Assembly (NCBI GenBank): GCA_012845835.1
Contig: JABAKD010000023.1
Coordinates: 25,833,972-25,897,971 of the forward strand
Direction: 5' to 3'
DNA length: 64,000 bases
Origin: Undaria pinnatifida
Taxonomy: Eukaryota; Sar; Phaeophyceae; Laminariales; Alariaceae
Shown: piece after piece, positions 43,483 to 55,994 of the stretch
Layout of the letters: the number at the start of each line of letters is the position of its first letter
Position numbering within the stretch: the first letter of the stretch is position 1
Notes under the pieces: generated by a model
Database searches by the model: none
Told to the model about the DNA's origin: nothing
The model's input: only the letters and a program-made list of their open reading frames with translations
Made by a program: the position numbers and the translations under genes

Positions 43483-45996
43483 AGGACAATCAACATCCCC
43501 CCTCCTCATTATACACGACGAACACACTTGGAATCTCCCCTACTTTGTGCATGACAAGGCACGACATCGCAGGGTTGATACATCGTCATATCGTAATGAA
43601 CATATATCAAACTCAGAACCCCAACAAAATCAACACCAAAATTCCAGTCCTCAATTAAATAAGTCCTCCAAGTCTCAAACCTAGTAACAACAGTCTCATG
43701 CTGCAAACATCAATTGCTCTCGAAAATCATTGCCAGGTGAAAACAATAATTTTATTCTCGGAAATGACCAGGTAAAAACGGCGTCATCCTCGAAATTAGC
43801 CACAGAAAACGGCCTTTTCTTCGGATTTATGGCTCAAATAAGCTCTCTGATTATCCCCGATTTCCTCGAGATACTAGTACTCAGTACGGGGCCTACACAC
43901 TGAACCAGGAAGAACAAACTCCGCTTTATTATAAGAAAACGCAAACAACCGCAGATACTCGATTTAATCGTACTCTGCACACTGCACGGCGGAAAGTATC
44001 CCCCTCCTCCGTGCACGACGAAATGTGTAGCACACGTAGCGGCGGGATGTTGTACTGTGCTCAAAAACTCAAACTCGAGTATCCAAATATCTCCCCCCAA
44101 AAATAAGCTCCCGCTAAACGGGGGTTCGCACGTCGATATACTTCGAGTTCGACGTACACACTGGGTTTTGTGCCAGGTTCTTGGCCCCCTCGTTATCCTC
44201 GAAAACCGCAATGTAGGTCGTACCAAACCCCGGGACAATAAAATCCACACATATCGCGAAAACATCGCCATCTTAATATTCTCTGCCAGATTCAAACGGC
44301 ATTGTCCATACGGCGGTACCGACTCAAACAGATATAATAATCAACTCGCAAAATCAAACCATAGTACCTCCTGACGAGTATGCATAACATCGGTGCTATA
44401 CATATTTCAAGTAAGCATGGGGTAAGTCCGCGCGATCAGACAACGCATAACCAACGCATCAGCGGGACAATACTCAAGTCACGAATACTCGAACTAGACC
44501 AAACGCGCCTCTGCGCAGCTCATGGTCTGTTCCATCTCGTGCGCTTTGCCATTGGCCGAGATTTGTCATACCAACAATAAACAAGCCTCACCCATAACAA
44601 AAACAAGAAAAACAATCAATTTCATCTCAAGCAGGCTCACAATCAAAGTTTAAACAACAAATCACAATCACGCACATTCACTTCAACCCCAATGCCCCAA
44701 ACACTACTGCTGGTGGTCCCTCCGCTGCGGCAACCTACTTCCGGTCTCATGGCATCGCCGCAGCTCGGGCACTCCAGCCTATCCTCCTGAATGAAGCAGC
44801 CGTTCCTGGCGCAAGATTGACTCCACACAAGCAGCGGATGGATCGTGCAATCGAGCGATTAGGTCGGCATAGGTTGAACTGCTCTTTTCGTCAAGAATCC
44901 CTCGCACATGCTCAGTTGCCCTGTTTTCAGATTGCTCACCAACAGCCCTCTATACTCCTACCCTTTACACCTGCATGAACATCTTTAGCAATAGCAGTAT
45001 CGCAATGCCACACTGGTGGGTACCCCACTCTTGAGCAATGATCCGCAACGCAGACAGTATCTGGGCGTATCATATACTCGCAGACAAGTCAACGTACAAT
45101 CGATCGTGCTGGTGTATCATTCGTACTCGTATCCTCTTGTATCGATAACCACCAACAGACGTGCGGACGGTACGGGATACTACTGTAGTACTGCATGCTG
45201 TTTCTGCACTACATATGGGGAACGTCACACGTCAAAGGCATGCCGGGTACATCAGTTGACGGCACTCTTGCCCCTTGACGGACAGCTGTCAAGAAGTTAT
45301 ACACCAATTACTGTAGTCCAAAAATACCTTGACGGGACAAAACTACTTTTGGAATGCCGATGCAAGTACAAAATGCTTTGCATGCAAATATAATCAAAGA
45401 TGCAAAAATAATGCGGCAAATAACGTACACATTTGTCGGCATTTCGACGACGGTTCAATATACCGACAACTTGCAATTTGCCAGAAGGCACATAGGCAGC
45501 ACCATGTTCAGCAGTGAGTCAGCAGCACCATAAACCAAGCAAAATCCCAGCTCAAATGGCACTACTAGCACTACAGGTTGATCACTCCTGTACAGCTCAT
45601 CATGCATAGTCTTCAAGGGGCGTGCTTGTATTTTTAGCATCGCTCGGCAAACACGCGAAACTATGCCTCAACCCTACTCTAATTTTTGCAAGTAAATGAT
45701 TCACGCCATTTTCGTACTGCTGTACTCTGCTGTAACGATGATATGATATGATGGAACATCTACTGCTGTGTGTGCATTCTTTCAGCATTTCACTTTCACG
45801 TATAAAATTCAACTCCGACTTACTGTGCCCTGCCCGAGCGCTCCGCCAGGCAGCAACAACACGGAATTAGACATGTTAGTCCTGCAGCACGTCTACTACA
45901 GATCACTTCAGTCATCCTTCACTCTCAATCAATCTTAATCTTGGGGGGTGGTTCGTAATTCTCAAATCAACATGAAACAAGCCAAAACAAAAAACA
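43483..45996. other. C/A-rich intronic stretch without a recognised feature
   Basis: 43490-44700 is depleted in G on the plus strand, unlike its neighbours. 45250-45345 has GTTGACGG-like family 3 pieces. I found no gene or element boundary. Confidence 0.35.
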
Positions 45997-46710
45997 TCAG
46001 CAGCAAGCAAAATAGCACGTGCCTGGTGCGGGCCTAAGCCCTCGCTGATGGCCTGTTGTTCGTTTCTCCGTCACTCGCGCTCGCTTTGGGCATCTCCTCC
46101 TTTTGCGTGCATGCTCCGACCCCCAACCGATGGTGCAGACCCTTCCACCAGTGCCCACCACCGCTCTCTCAACGTTGTTCCAGAATTCAACCGCGTGTTC
46201 CATCGCGCTCAAAATCTCCTCAACCTCTCTCCCGGCACCTGTCGGCCAAGTAATCCCATCTCTACTTTTCTCTTCTCTTGTACAAAGTAAAGTAGCCACA
46301 GATTCAGGCACAGGCCTGGCTGTACTGCGGGCTTGCAGACACAGTGGTAGCAGTGGTCCCAGCGGCGGCAGCAGTGACGGCGGCGATGACGGTGACGGTG
46401 GCTTTGACAGCGGCGGTAACCATGACGGTGGCTCTGATGACGACGGTAGCGGCGGCGGCGGTGGCGGCGGCGGCGGTGGCGGCGGCGGTGATGACGGCTG
46501 CTTCCGTGGCAATTCTTGTTTGTATGCGTAGCAATCCTCTGGCGACTGCCTTTCCTGCAGATGGGGCGACTGGGGCAGCTGCTGCTTCTGCAACAACTGC
46601 TTCTCTCCAGCGCCTTCGCCACCAGCGCCATGCAGATCTACCAGCTTCGGCTCATGTTTGGCTTTGCTGGGACCGCGCAGTTGCTGCTGGGGCGAAACAT
46701 CCTTACTCTC
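45997..46710 (-). CDS. Candidate coding segment, proline-rich, C-terminal part of an antisense gene
   Basis: The minus frame is open from the edge of the (GA)n tract to a stop at 45997. Its product, in order: a Gln/Lys-rich start (KDVSPQQQLRGPSKAKHEPK), a PPPPP tract encoded by the GGC/GGT repeat at 46370-46500, then GREVEEILSAMEHAVEFWNN and a basic tail. The EILSAMEHAVEFWNNVERAV stretch looks like a real helix, but I know no family. The frame can be continued upstream into the (GA)n run as Arg-Glu repeats. It may be the C-terminal part of the protein begun at 48605. Confidence 0.35.
   Translation of the reverse strand, partial: ESKDVSPQQQLRGPSKAKHEPKLVDLHGAGGEGAGEKQLLQKQQLPQSPHLQERQSPEDCYAYKQELPRKQPSSPPPPPPPPPPPPPLPSSSEPPSWLPPLSKPPSPSSPPSLLPPLGPLLPLCLQARSTARPVPESVATLLCTREEKSRDGITWPTGAGREVEEILSAMEHAVEFWNNVERAVVGTGGRVCTIGWGSEHARKRRRCPKRARVTEKRTTGHQRGLRPAPGTCYFACC
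46370..46510 (+). repeat. (GGC/GGT)n trinucleotide repeat
   Basis: Interrupted GGCGGCGGT units; encodes polyproline on the minus strand. Confidence 0.85.
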
Positions 46711-48330
<1,620 letters not shown>

Positions 48331-48605
48331 ATAACCACTCTTTCGTCCATTTTCCGCACCACATTAGCGTGAAGCTCGTGCTCCTCGCGGAGAAGTCGTA
48401 GTGCGTCATGCAACATCAACATCCGCCAGGACCAAAACGAAGTCAGGCGATACACCTCCTCAGCATATGACGCTTGCAAGGCTGCCTCAGCGAGTCCTTC
48501 CTCTCTTTCACGCTGTTGTAACGTTATCTGGATCTTGAGCCGTTTTATTTCCTCTCTTATGTACTCCACACTAATGCCAGAATCCCCGGACCAGACATAG
48601 CACCT
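48331..48605 (-). CDS. Candidate exon, coiled-coil protein with RD/RE tail
   Basis: The minus frame after a GCCTACACAG acceptor gives RCYVWSGDSGISVEYIREEI, then KRLKIQITLQQREREE, EVYRLTSFWSWRMLMLHDAL and LRLLREEHELHANVVRKMDE, running into (RD)n and (RE)n encoded by the CGATCT and CT repeats. Heptad-like Leu/Ile spacing and high Glu/Arg content suggest a coiled coil. Alternating Arg-Asp/Arg-Glu tails occur in splicing-related proteins, but that is only an analogy. The gene would be antisense and nested in the last intron of the VPS26-like gene. Confidence 0.42.
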
Positions 48606-48662
48606 CTGTGTAGGCTGGCCTTGGCTGCGCTTACCAATAGAAATCAACCGGCTAACTCACTA

Positions 48663-48928
48663 GTGTGTTGATAGATCTCTAAAAGTGTACACGTAGCTGG
48701 CGCGGGAAGGCGTGATGATGACTCAAGACGGTGATACAGAACTCTTATATTTTCCAGCCGTCGAGCCTGACTCGGTCTCATATGGAGCAAAACTACGAGT
48801 GACAGCTCATGGCAAATCATGCCGTGAAACATTCGGTCAAACAGTCCCCTTACACCTTATACATGAATCCCTTACCATCGTATGGAACTCCCTGATATAA
48901 GATGGGTCATAACCGTCATGTTCAGACA
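48663..48928 (+). repeat. 260 bp repeat, copy of 43223-43482
   Basis: See the partner copy; the two are direct repeats 5.4 kb apart with the exon h side copy first. Confidence 0.75.
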
Positions 48929-49003
48929 ATCAACAGGTTTGCATCAGCCTCGGGCATATATTGCTAAATCAAAACTTGTTTTCTTTTTGTTTTTAGGTTT
49001 GGT

Positions 49004-49085
49004 CATTGACTTTCGAGGACATCGCTCCTGTGAACAGCGAGGCGGAGTTGGTCGGGGTACGGTATGATATTACATCCGCTGAATT
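49004..49085 (+). pseudogene. Truncated copy of VPS26-like exon i
   Basis: The stretch 49016-49065 (DIAPVNSEAELVGVRYD when translated) parallels the start of exon i (DIASVNNEAELVGVRYY). The homology ends after about 50 bp, the frame meets a TGA, and the acceptor CAG is GAG here. It lies 5.6 kb upstream of the intact exon and is followed directly by a SINE-like module, as is the exon c copy at 17130-17240. Confidence 0.65.
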
Positions 49086-49210
49086 ACGCTCGCGATGAAA
49101 ATGAAGGCGTCTACCGTATTGGGGGGGGGGGATCCTGCTTGGTGGCCCCGGGTCTGAGTTACGTCTAGGGAGAGACGGAGAAAACAAATGTGCGCGAAGA
49201 CAGTGAGGAG
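49086..49210 (+). repeat. SINE-like dispersed module
   Basis: GCGATGAAAATGAAGGCGTC, a run of 10 or more G, GCTTGGTGGCCCCGGGTCTG and AGTTACGTCTAGGG match 38190-38300 and 17250-17320. Confidence 0.45.
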
Positions 49211-49249
49211 GATGCGCTAAAAAAAAAATCGTTGTAGATGGGTAACGAA

Positions 49250-49395
49250 GTAGAGATATATGGCACTTTTTGATTTTTTGATTATCTGAAAATGACGGGG
49301 TTATTTAACCCCTTTAGAGCGCCAAATTCCCTCCATACACTAATTCCAAGTAGTTTGTCCCCCAAAAGGGTTTCCAGTTGTAAAGGCGTTGACCC
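49250..49395. repeat. Inverted family 1 end plus family 2 copy
   Basis: CTGAAAATGACGGGGTTATT followed by AACCCCTTTAGAGCGCC and GGTTTCCAGTTGTAAAGGCG. Confidence 0.5.
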
Positions 49396-49689
49396 AAAAT
49401 CGTCGGAACGTCATTGTTTTTTGCAATACGTATGAAGTTTTTGTATACTTGCAGGCCATGGGAAATGACCTTGGCTACGTACTCCAATTTTTCTTTTTTA
49501 CATGTGCGTTTTCACCGCTGGCCCGAGTGACTCCTTACCTCATTGTGAACCAATTTTAGGGGATTTGTTTTCCATCGGCGCAGCTAACGATTGCATGGCG
49601 ATTTCACACGACCAACAGCAAAACACACGGAAGCTCAACACCTTTACAACTGGAAAGCCGTTTTTCGGGACAGAATTACGTGGAAATTT

Positions 49690-51400
49690 GCAACGTTATA
49701 TTTTGTAGGTTTGTGGATTCCGGGTAAGGGTTGGGAGTCTTACAGAACTTCCAGAAGTGCCGGGTACGGGTATCTAAAATCCGGTCGCCCCGGTGGCGTA
49801 TCAGGTTATCCTCGAGCCTGGTATAGGTCAGCTTCGTGAGTTCGAGCCCCGCCGAGGGCATACTCATATATATTCGTTGGGACTTTTTCTTGTGCGCAAA
49901 TTGACTTGCGGCAAGCGCGAGAGCGTGAGTTAGCAACACTCGATGAAAAATCGACTAGCAGTGGGATTGCTGAACCCCACGCGCGATGAAAATCTAAGGC
50001 AAGAATCGGGGGGAAGAAGGGACGACACTTGTGTCCACGGCTTGTCTAGAAGCTGGAAAGCATAAGTGCGAAGGAAAAAAAAAATGTAAGTGTTGCAGAA
50101 CTTCCAGATCTTCCGGGTAGTGTGGCACGGGCGTACAGAACTCACAGAAGTTCCGGGCGGGTACGAAAAGGGCTGTACCCGTACCCCGTGTATTGTGGCA
50201 CGGGTGTGCAGAACTCACAGAAGTTCCGGGTACAGATATGAATGTCCTACATAACTCACAGAAGTTCCGGGTACGTGTAATACTTGGGTAAATGCACACC
50301 CCCTCGGGGGGGGAGTTCGATTTAAAGTGGAGAATTTCATCCAACTTGCATGGCATGTTCTCACTGGGCCAACATCCCCGAGGCAATCCATCATAGCTTT
50401 AAGGGCATTATCGACAAAACCGCCACCGAGAGAGGCGATAAATCGTGAACCTCAATTTGAGGCGACCGGGGCAACAGCCGCGCGCACGGCTGCTGCTCTG
50501 TAGCAGATCATGCCAAAGCGTTCTCCGGCTGTAGCGCCAAAAAAAAAATGATGGCGGTCGCAAGCCCAATTATGTCCACTAGTTATTTATAGTTCGATAA
50601 GACAAAAAATTGCCACAACAAGGAAGCGAAGCTATACCGAAAAGCACAGAAGATTGTTCAAGATATCGGTGATGGTATAGCTGCATCGCCGTCACGACAT
50701 ATCCATCTGTATTATTCCGATCGGAAGAAATATCGACAATACGCAATAATACGTGGTTTCGTACGTTTCCGCCGCTTCGATTCACAATACAAGAAAACAT
50801 ATTTTTCAATTCAAAAGTGCCCTTATCTATTGAACAGATAATAACTGCCCTTCGAAACCAAAGAAGTGTGAACAGGACCTATCTATTCAGTAGTAGGTGT
50901 TACTATTTATATTTTATATATGATGCTGCTGATGTTCGGTGTTCGGTTTGTCTCACTGACAAGATATGACATATCATGATTAAGTGCATAATACTCTCAT
51001 TGGGTTTAAACCTGAATTCGTTCGTGTGGTCTCCCCGGGTATTGCAACACAGTGGTATACTCGTACCCCGGGTATTGTGCCAGAGTCGTACAGAAGTCAC
51101 AGAAGTTTCGGGTAAGGGTATCGGGGTGTTACAGAACTTACAGAAATTTCGGACACGGTACGGAAGTGTTGCAGAGCTCACAGAAGTTTCGGGTATTGTG
51201 GCACGGGCGTGCATAACTCACGTAAGTTATAAAAATGATATACCCGTACCCCGGGTATTTGTGGCACTGGCGTACAGAACTTCCAGAAGTTCCGGGTACG
51301 GCTATGAATGTCTTACATAACTTCCAGAAGTTCTGGGTGCTGGTATGAATGTCCCGCAGAACTCACAGAAGTTATTTGCAGGGTAATACCCGGGGTAAAT
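49690..51400 (+). repeat. Dispersed-unit minisatellite (AGAACTTCCAGAAGTTCCGGG)
   Basis: At least a dozen copies of CAGAACT(T/C)(C/A)CAGAAGTT(C/T)CGGG-type sequence occur at 49770, 50090-50280 and 51050-51380, with linkers GTGGCACGGGCGT and CGTACCCCGGGTATTGTG. The unit contains a near-palindrome AACTTCCAGAAGTT. The field is interrupted by a SINE (49781-50084), by unrelated sequence at 50290-51020 and, at its right end, by the Tigger-like element, after which one more CCCCGGGTAT...ACAGAAC unit appears (52781-52815). Confidence 0.6.
49781..50084 (+). mobile_element. tRNA-derived SINE, copy 4
   Basis: A-box-like TGGCGTATCAGG at 49794-49805, B-box GTTCGAGCCC at 49840-49849, the standard body, and an A tail at 50075-50084. 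It is inserted within the minisatellite field. Confidence 0.8.
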
Positions 51401-51401
51401 A

Positions 51402-52779
51402 CAGTCGACCCCGCTTTAAAGACGCACATGGTTTTTTTTTTCAGGGCGTCTTTAACCCGGGGAATCGTCTTTAACTTTCCGGGGACAATAACTCCCCTTC
51501 CCCGGGGTCAACGGAGACGTAACCTACGTCAAACGACGCGCCATTTCAGCAGGAATACTGGCATGACAGGCAAACGCCGAAAAAGAATCACCACGCCGTT
51601 GTAGGTATGTAGAATTTAAGTTTTCGCGGACATCACCTCCACCCGCGCCAACCTGAGAAACTACAACCTTGGCGCTGCACATAGACTACTTGCGTGTGTG
51701 GACTGCGCGTGCTTTGCGTTCGTATTTACAAACAAGGGAACCTGTATTCGAGTACATTTAGTCTCTCGTTGGCCCACTTGAAAATCACTCCTCTGAAGCC
51801 TACGCTTGATGTAGTCACCACATGAAAAATATGCGTACTGCCGTTTCAACGTCACGTACCAACCAGAGAGCCACCTGCGCCCGAAACCACACAGCTCGAG
51901 TACAGGGGAAAAATAACACCATGAAGCACGAAACACGCACAACGCTGAAACAAAGAGAGCTCACTCCACTGCAGTTTTAAAAACCGAATCCACACAGAGC
52001 AGGAAACATGTTTGCCGAGCGAAGCAAAATCACAGATCGCACCAGCGACCTTAGCCCAAAGAACGGCATTCCCAAACTACGACTTCCATGCATCACGAAG
52101 GGTGGACTGCACCTCACCCCTCCCCTTCGCTCTACGCTTGACTTGAGTTTCATGTGTAAACGAATGAACGGTTCTCGAAAGAAGGAATATCGATTCGCTG
52201 TATTCGCCGTTTCCCCCTTTCGCGTACAAGTAGGAACGAACTTCCTCAAGACGAGAGCGGACTTCGGCTTCTGAAAGGGAGGTTGTGACGCACGAGTCTG
52301 GGCTAAGGTCGTCTTCCTCGTCACCCGACTCCCCGTCAGCAAGTTCGATGCCGTTGAAGTTGTCCTCTAGATCCTGGAGTTCTAGCTCCTTCTCTTCGTC
52401 CAACACCTCTGGGTCATCCTCAACACGAAGCCAAATCTTGACTGCCTGCCGTACTTCGCTCTCAGAGAGGCCCGCGCCTCTCTCGACAAACAAGTTCTCG
52501 GTCAACACGTTCGGTGTACTCTTAGCGTCCATGTCTACGACCCGCCAGTAGACGGGAGGAATCTCTCCATACCCACAGGTAGCAGCGTCGAAAGCAGCAG
52601 ACCGCTGTCTGAGCAGCTTCGCGAGATGAATTTTGGGGGGGCCGTGCAATGGAATTGGAGAAAAAACGACACCCCCCTACTGTATGTCCTATCTGCGGGC
52701 CACCATGGTTCTGTAAAAAATGTCGTCTTTATAGCGGGGAGTTGACTTAAGCCGAGCGTCTTTAAAGCGGGGACGACTG
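51402..52779. mobile_element. Tigger/pogo-like DNA transposon with TA target duplication
   Basis: The left end CAGTCGACCCCGCTTT...GACGC (51402-51425) and the right end are inverted repeats differing at one base (A/T at the eighth position). TA flanks both sides (51400-51401 and 52780-52781). Ends beginning CAGTCGAC and a TA duplication are known features of pogo/Tigger members of the Tc1/mariner superfamily. Subterminal repeats of GTCTTTAA and GGGGA...TCCCC follow. At 1.38 kb it is shorter than autonomous elements and holds no recognisable DDE domain, so it is probably a deletion derivative. Confidence 0.75.
52077..52649 (-). CDS. Unknown acidic protein inside the Tigger-like element
   Basis: 190 codons, the longest non-repetitive frame of the element. 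Visible features: KIHLAKLLRQRSAAF near the start, GLSESEVRQAVKIWLRVEDD in the middle, then an acidic stretch (GESGDEEDDLSPDS) and SEAEVRSRLEEVRSYL. No helix-turn-helix or DDE residues are present. It may be the C-terminal remainder of the transposase after internal deletion, or a captured host sequence. No upstream exon was found. Confidence 0.4.
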   Translation of the reverse strand: MHGPPKIHLAKLLRQRSAAFDAATCGYGEIPPVYWRVVDMDAKSTPNVLTENLFVERGAGLSESEVRQAVKIWLRVEDDPEVLDEEKELELQDLEDNFNGIELADGESGDEEDDLSPDSCVTTSLSEAEVRSRLEEVRSYLYAKGGNGEYSESIFLLSRTVHSFTHETQVKRRAKGRGEVQSTLRDAWKS

Positions 52780-52781
52780 TA

Positions 52782-54302
52782 CCCCGGGTATGGTTTGTGC
52801 GTACCCTACAGAACATAACCTTGGATTTTTTTACAGGAAGAGGTTTCGAGGTTCAATAGAGGTTAAGACCGTCAAGGAATAGAGGGGTCGCTCGCGCGAG
52901 TGACCCCGAGCCACTGCCAAAAAAAGAACTCATTCATGAACCGCCTGCCGTAGCCACGTTTAGTTCATCGGGTTTTGCCGTTTCAGTTTTTTCAGAATAA
53001 GTTTTTGCCTTAGAGGAGTAATTGAGCTCATCAGGTCAGGAGCCTTGGAAAACAAATGGTGCGTACGCCTCTTCCGTTGCATGTCTGTCTGTACCGAAAC
53101 ACATCCGATTGCATCCTGTGTCGTTTCGAGTCGCGGGCCCAGGCTACGGTTTGGGTGTCTTTTCTTGCTTTTCTTGTATTTTCTTTTCGTTTCTCTCCTT
53201 TTTCGCTTTCTTTTCTTTTCTTTCCTTTTTCGCTTCTTTTCTTTTCTTCCCTTTCCTTCCTTTCTCTTCTTTTCTTTTCATTGTTTCTTTTTTCCGATTG
53301 GCTTGCGTCTGACGTGCGTGTGCGTAGTGATAGGTACTACTTGTACGTGTAATATATACGTGGTAGTCTTTCCTGGGTGGCAAGCGGTATACCTGGTAGT
53401 CGGTTTTTGCAGGCGCGAGTAGTGAGACGTATGCACCAGTATGGACCTTGCACATCGTAGCTGACTCCCGATTTCACTTTTTATATTTTCTGGCGGAGGC
53501 ATGAATTGCGTCAGCTGTGATATGTGCGTGCGCACCTTTGGTTTGTGTTTTTTCCCTGGGGTATTCCTCAGCTCCAGTGACTGGAGCCTGTCCTGTGACC
53601 ACGGACTTGATTATGCGAGTTAATGTGAGAACGACAACAACAACGGGGGTCACTTTTGGGGACTTTTTGTTGCAGTGGCTCGGTGTCACTCGCGCGGGTA
53701 TCCCCCCTTTTCCTTTGCGGGCTTGAGCTTTCATGCGTCTAAAACTCGCGATACGAATCCGCGATCGAGTGGTAAGCTACGCTGTGCCTTAGAAAAAACC
53801 CAGGGTATTTTTGTCCGTGAGGTACTATAAGAGTCGCTCGTGCGAGTGGCGAAAACCAGGCAGTGGAAAGGGGGGTATAAACATCCCCCTACCGTAGCCG
53901 TGGTCCGCGGGCAACACGTCTAAGCAAATAACCCGTGTGTTAAATTAACCCTGTTAACACCGCACTCCCGACGTGGGAACAAAACACTCAAGAGTTGACT
54001 AGGAAACATCTGGGAGTTGGAAATGGGTTAACAGCGTTTTGTTTGTTTTGGCGGTCGCTCGGCCACGATTATCGGGGTCAGATGAGACTGCAGGAATCAG
54101 ACGGAATCTGGGTATCCTGCGGGCTAATATCTGTTTTGTGTTGCTTGACATGTGGCGATGCGTCGAAGTCCGTGCGCAGATTAGCTACATCCTGAACGTC
54201 TTGGCGTCACCTGTTGGCCCTGGTGCTAGCTGGTGCTAAAGGGAGCCGCCGACGTGTATCCTTCAAGAGTACATACACATTACGAAGATGTGGAAGATGT
54301 CG
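52782..54302. other. Intron; polypyrimidine tract
   Basis: 53155-53290 is a T/C-rich tract (TTTTCTTTCC-type). The rest shows no exon, RNA gene or bounded repeat. Confidence 0.4.
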
Positions 54303-54495
54303 GTTGGCGGTCTAGTTTTGACCCGTGAAGGCGCGTCTTTGGACTTATCATGTTAGTGGGTGGAATTCCTTGACGGCTGTCAGTCAAGGGGCCTTGGCCC
54401 GTCAAGGCGTCTTTGGATTTATCATTATAGTTTCAGTGTGTGGAGTTTCTTGGCGGCTGGACGGCCGTCAGTCAAGCGGCAAGATTACCGTCAAC
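54303..54495 (+). repeat. MITE-like family 3, compound copy
   Basis: GTTGGCGGTCTAGTTTTGAC at the start and TTACCGTCAACC at the end, with the central CCCGT(G/C)AAGGCG(C)GTCTTTGG part duplicated. Confidence 0.55.
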
Positions 54496-54524
54496 CCACA
54501 GGTTTGTCCCGTACCACTCGTGAT

Positions 54525-54600
54525 ATGATTATCACACACAGCTTGCAAGGATGAATAGTTTCGACGAACTCCTCGATCTGTAGTTTATTTTGTAATTTTT
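54525..54600 (+). repeat. Element-end fragment
   Basis: ATCACACACAGCTTGCAAGG and CTCCTCGATCTGTAG match the right end of the long-inverted-repeat family. It finishes about 20 bp before the acceptor of exon i. Confidence 0.55.
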
Positions 54601-54623
54601 AAGCAAAAATGTTTTGTTTTCAG

Positions 54624-54742
54624 GACATCGCTTCGGTGAACAATGAGGCGGAACTGGTCGGCGTACGCTATTACATTCGGCTCATCTTGGAGGATGTTTC
54701 CGAGGCTGCCTACTGGCATACGCACGAGATTTTCTTCCACAG
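54624..54742 (+). CDS. VPS26-like gene, exon i (most diagnostic)
   Basis: 119 nt between GTTTTGTTTTCAG and GTGAGTTT. It starts in phase 0, joining exon h, and ends with two bases of a codon. Product: DIASVNNEAELVGVRYYIRL, ILEDVSEAAYWHTHEIFFH. VNN...VRYYIRLILED followed by YWHTHEI aligns with the VNKKFSVRYFLNLVLVDEE and RYFKQQEI blocks of VPS26, the signature near the end of the protein. A truncated copy lies at 49004-49085. Confidence 0.7.
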
Positions 54743-54817
54743 GTGAGTTTGTTACGTACGAAAGTTAGTGGCATCATCATAGTTATTTACAGGCTTAATG
54801 TCCATTATTTTATAAAA

Positions 54818-54900
54818 AATATTTCAAGGACGTCAGCCGTGAGTTCGACGAATTTCAGGTCAATACTCATATTTGCAAGCTGCGTTGTTGGTACTTGTAA
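54818..54900 (-). repeat. Element end, inverted (GCAGCTTGC...GCTGACG family)
   Basis: AAATATTTCAAGGACGTCAG and GTCAATACTCATATTTGCAA; the reverse complement of the end at 17585-17655. It leads into the hairpin at 54917. Confidence 0.6.
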
Positions 54901-54916
54901 TATACTACAAGGGCTT

Positions 54917-54939
54917 CGCTCGCGGGCGGCTGGGCGCCG
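54917..54939. repeat. GC-rich hairpin (9 bp stem)
   Basis: GCGGGCGGC and GCCGCCCGC around TGGGC, preceded by TACAAGGGCTTCGCTC. This parallels the hairpin at 39472-39503, which is preceded by TACAAGGGCTCCCTC. Confidence 0.7.
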
Positions 54940-54975
54940 CCCGCTACGCTTGCGGAAGGAGGAATGGACATCCAG

Positions 54976-55015
54976 TAGGAAGGCGGAAAAGAAGCACAAA
55001 TGGCGCAACTGGTGA
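54976..55015 (+). CDS. VPS26-like gene, possible last exon
   Basis: After ACATCCAG, one base completes the codon split by exon i. The frame then gives RKAEKKHKWRNW and a TGA. VPS26 also continues with a basic RK-rich tail after the EI strand. The acceptor has no pyrimidine tract and lies just after an element end and hairpin, so a different last exon beyond the window's repeats is possible. Confidence 0.3.
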
Positions 55016-55458
55016 CTTGAAAATGCCAAGAGGTCCATATATAGTACAACGGTACAGGATAGAGACGATTATGATTATGAGTTTGTTATTATCATCCATT
55101 CGCCCAGTCCATGATGGGCACGTCGGAGGACTTGCTTGGCATATCCTTCCACCTCTCAGGTAGCACCTGTACACTTATTAATAGCTCTCTCTAGGTCGAT
55201 CAATAATAAATTATCGCAGTGCATAAACACCAGGCACGCGCTTGTCAAGGATAGAGACAGGAAAACTACAACTTAAGATGTAAAGGAGCGCAGTGCCAAA
55301 AAAAACATGCTGGAAGCAGGAACTTGAACGCACACACCGCTAACATGTGAAGTACATTTGTATTCCTGAAAGACGAAGAGCACGCATTTAGGCATAGTTA
55401 TCAAAAAACGATGCTGGTGTAATAAACCACAACTTAACGTTCTATAAAGAACGTGCTG
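55016..55458. other. No supported feature
   Basis: Region between the two converging gene candidates. Neither a clear polyadenylation signal nor a repeat was identified. Confidence 0.35.
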
Positions 55459-55554
55459 TCAACATTGCTTCCGAAGGAGCATGCAGGCTTGCTTGGACTC
55501 TTCCTCCTCAGCGGAGGTACCCAGCACCTTGCACTCTTGTTTTTTGTCGATGAT
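55459..55554 (-). CDS. Candidate terminal exon, unknown minus-strand gene
   Basis: After CATCCACAAG the minus frame gives IIDKKQECKVLGTSAEEEES then KQACMLLRKQC and a TGA (55459-55461). The phase matches the exon at 55827-55994. The same frame is open further upstream (LIDVLPPCFNVCGHIHK), so the true start of this exon may be up to about 110 bp earlier. I do not recognise the protein. Confidence 0.38.
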   Translation of the reverse strand: MIDKKQECKVLGTSAEEEESKQACMLLRKQC

Positions 55555-55826
55555 CTTGTGGATGTGTCCACAAACGTTGAAGCATGGCGGGAGGACGTCG
55601 ATAAGTATGCGTAAAAAAGTATTCGTACTTCTCTCCAGCAGACGTCGTAACCATCCAAATTATTGGAGCTCCTTTCGTTGTTAGTAATTGTTGTACTTGC
55701 TCTTGGTACTCGGAAAAAGATCCGCACTTCATAGACTATATCCGCACGCCATCCCCTAGTCTTGAGCAAGAGACATGGATGTTTCGACTCGTGACACACA
55801 GGACGCAAGATAAGAGTAGAACGTAC

Positions 55827-55994
55827 CTCGATGTCGAACGCCCTCGTGGCACCGTGGGAATGGAATGCGGGATGTATATCGAGCAAGTGGTCGCCTGCCT
55901 TCTTCAGGAGGTCACCGACCTTGATGTCGCCGGTGCACTTCGTGTTTATGTCCTCGCCGACTTGGCGGCCCTCGGCGGCTGCTTCGCAGGGCTT
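55827..55994 (-). CDS. Candidate internal exon, unknown minus-strand gene
   Basis: Exactly 56 codons between a good acceptor (GTTGTTGTCGTTTGCAG) and the strong donor GAG|GTACGT, phase 0 at both ends. Product: KPCEAAAEGRQVGEDINTKC, TGDIKVGDLLKKAGDHLLDI, HPAFHSHGATRAFDIE. It is hydrophilic, shows no low complexity, and has codon-like third-position G/C preference, so I think it is real coding sequence. The family is unknown to me. Preceding exons would lie to the right (higher coordinates). Confidence 0.5.
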
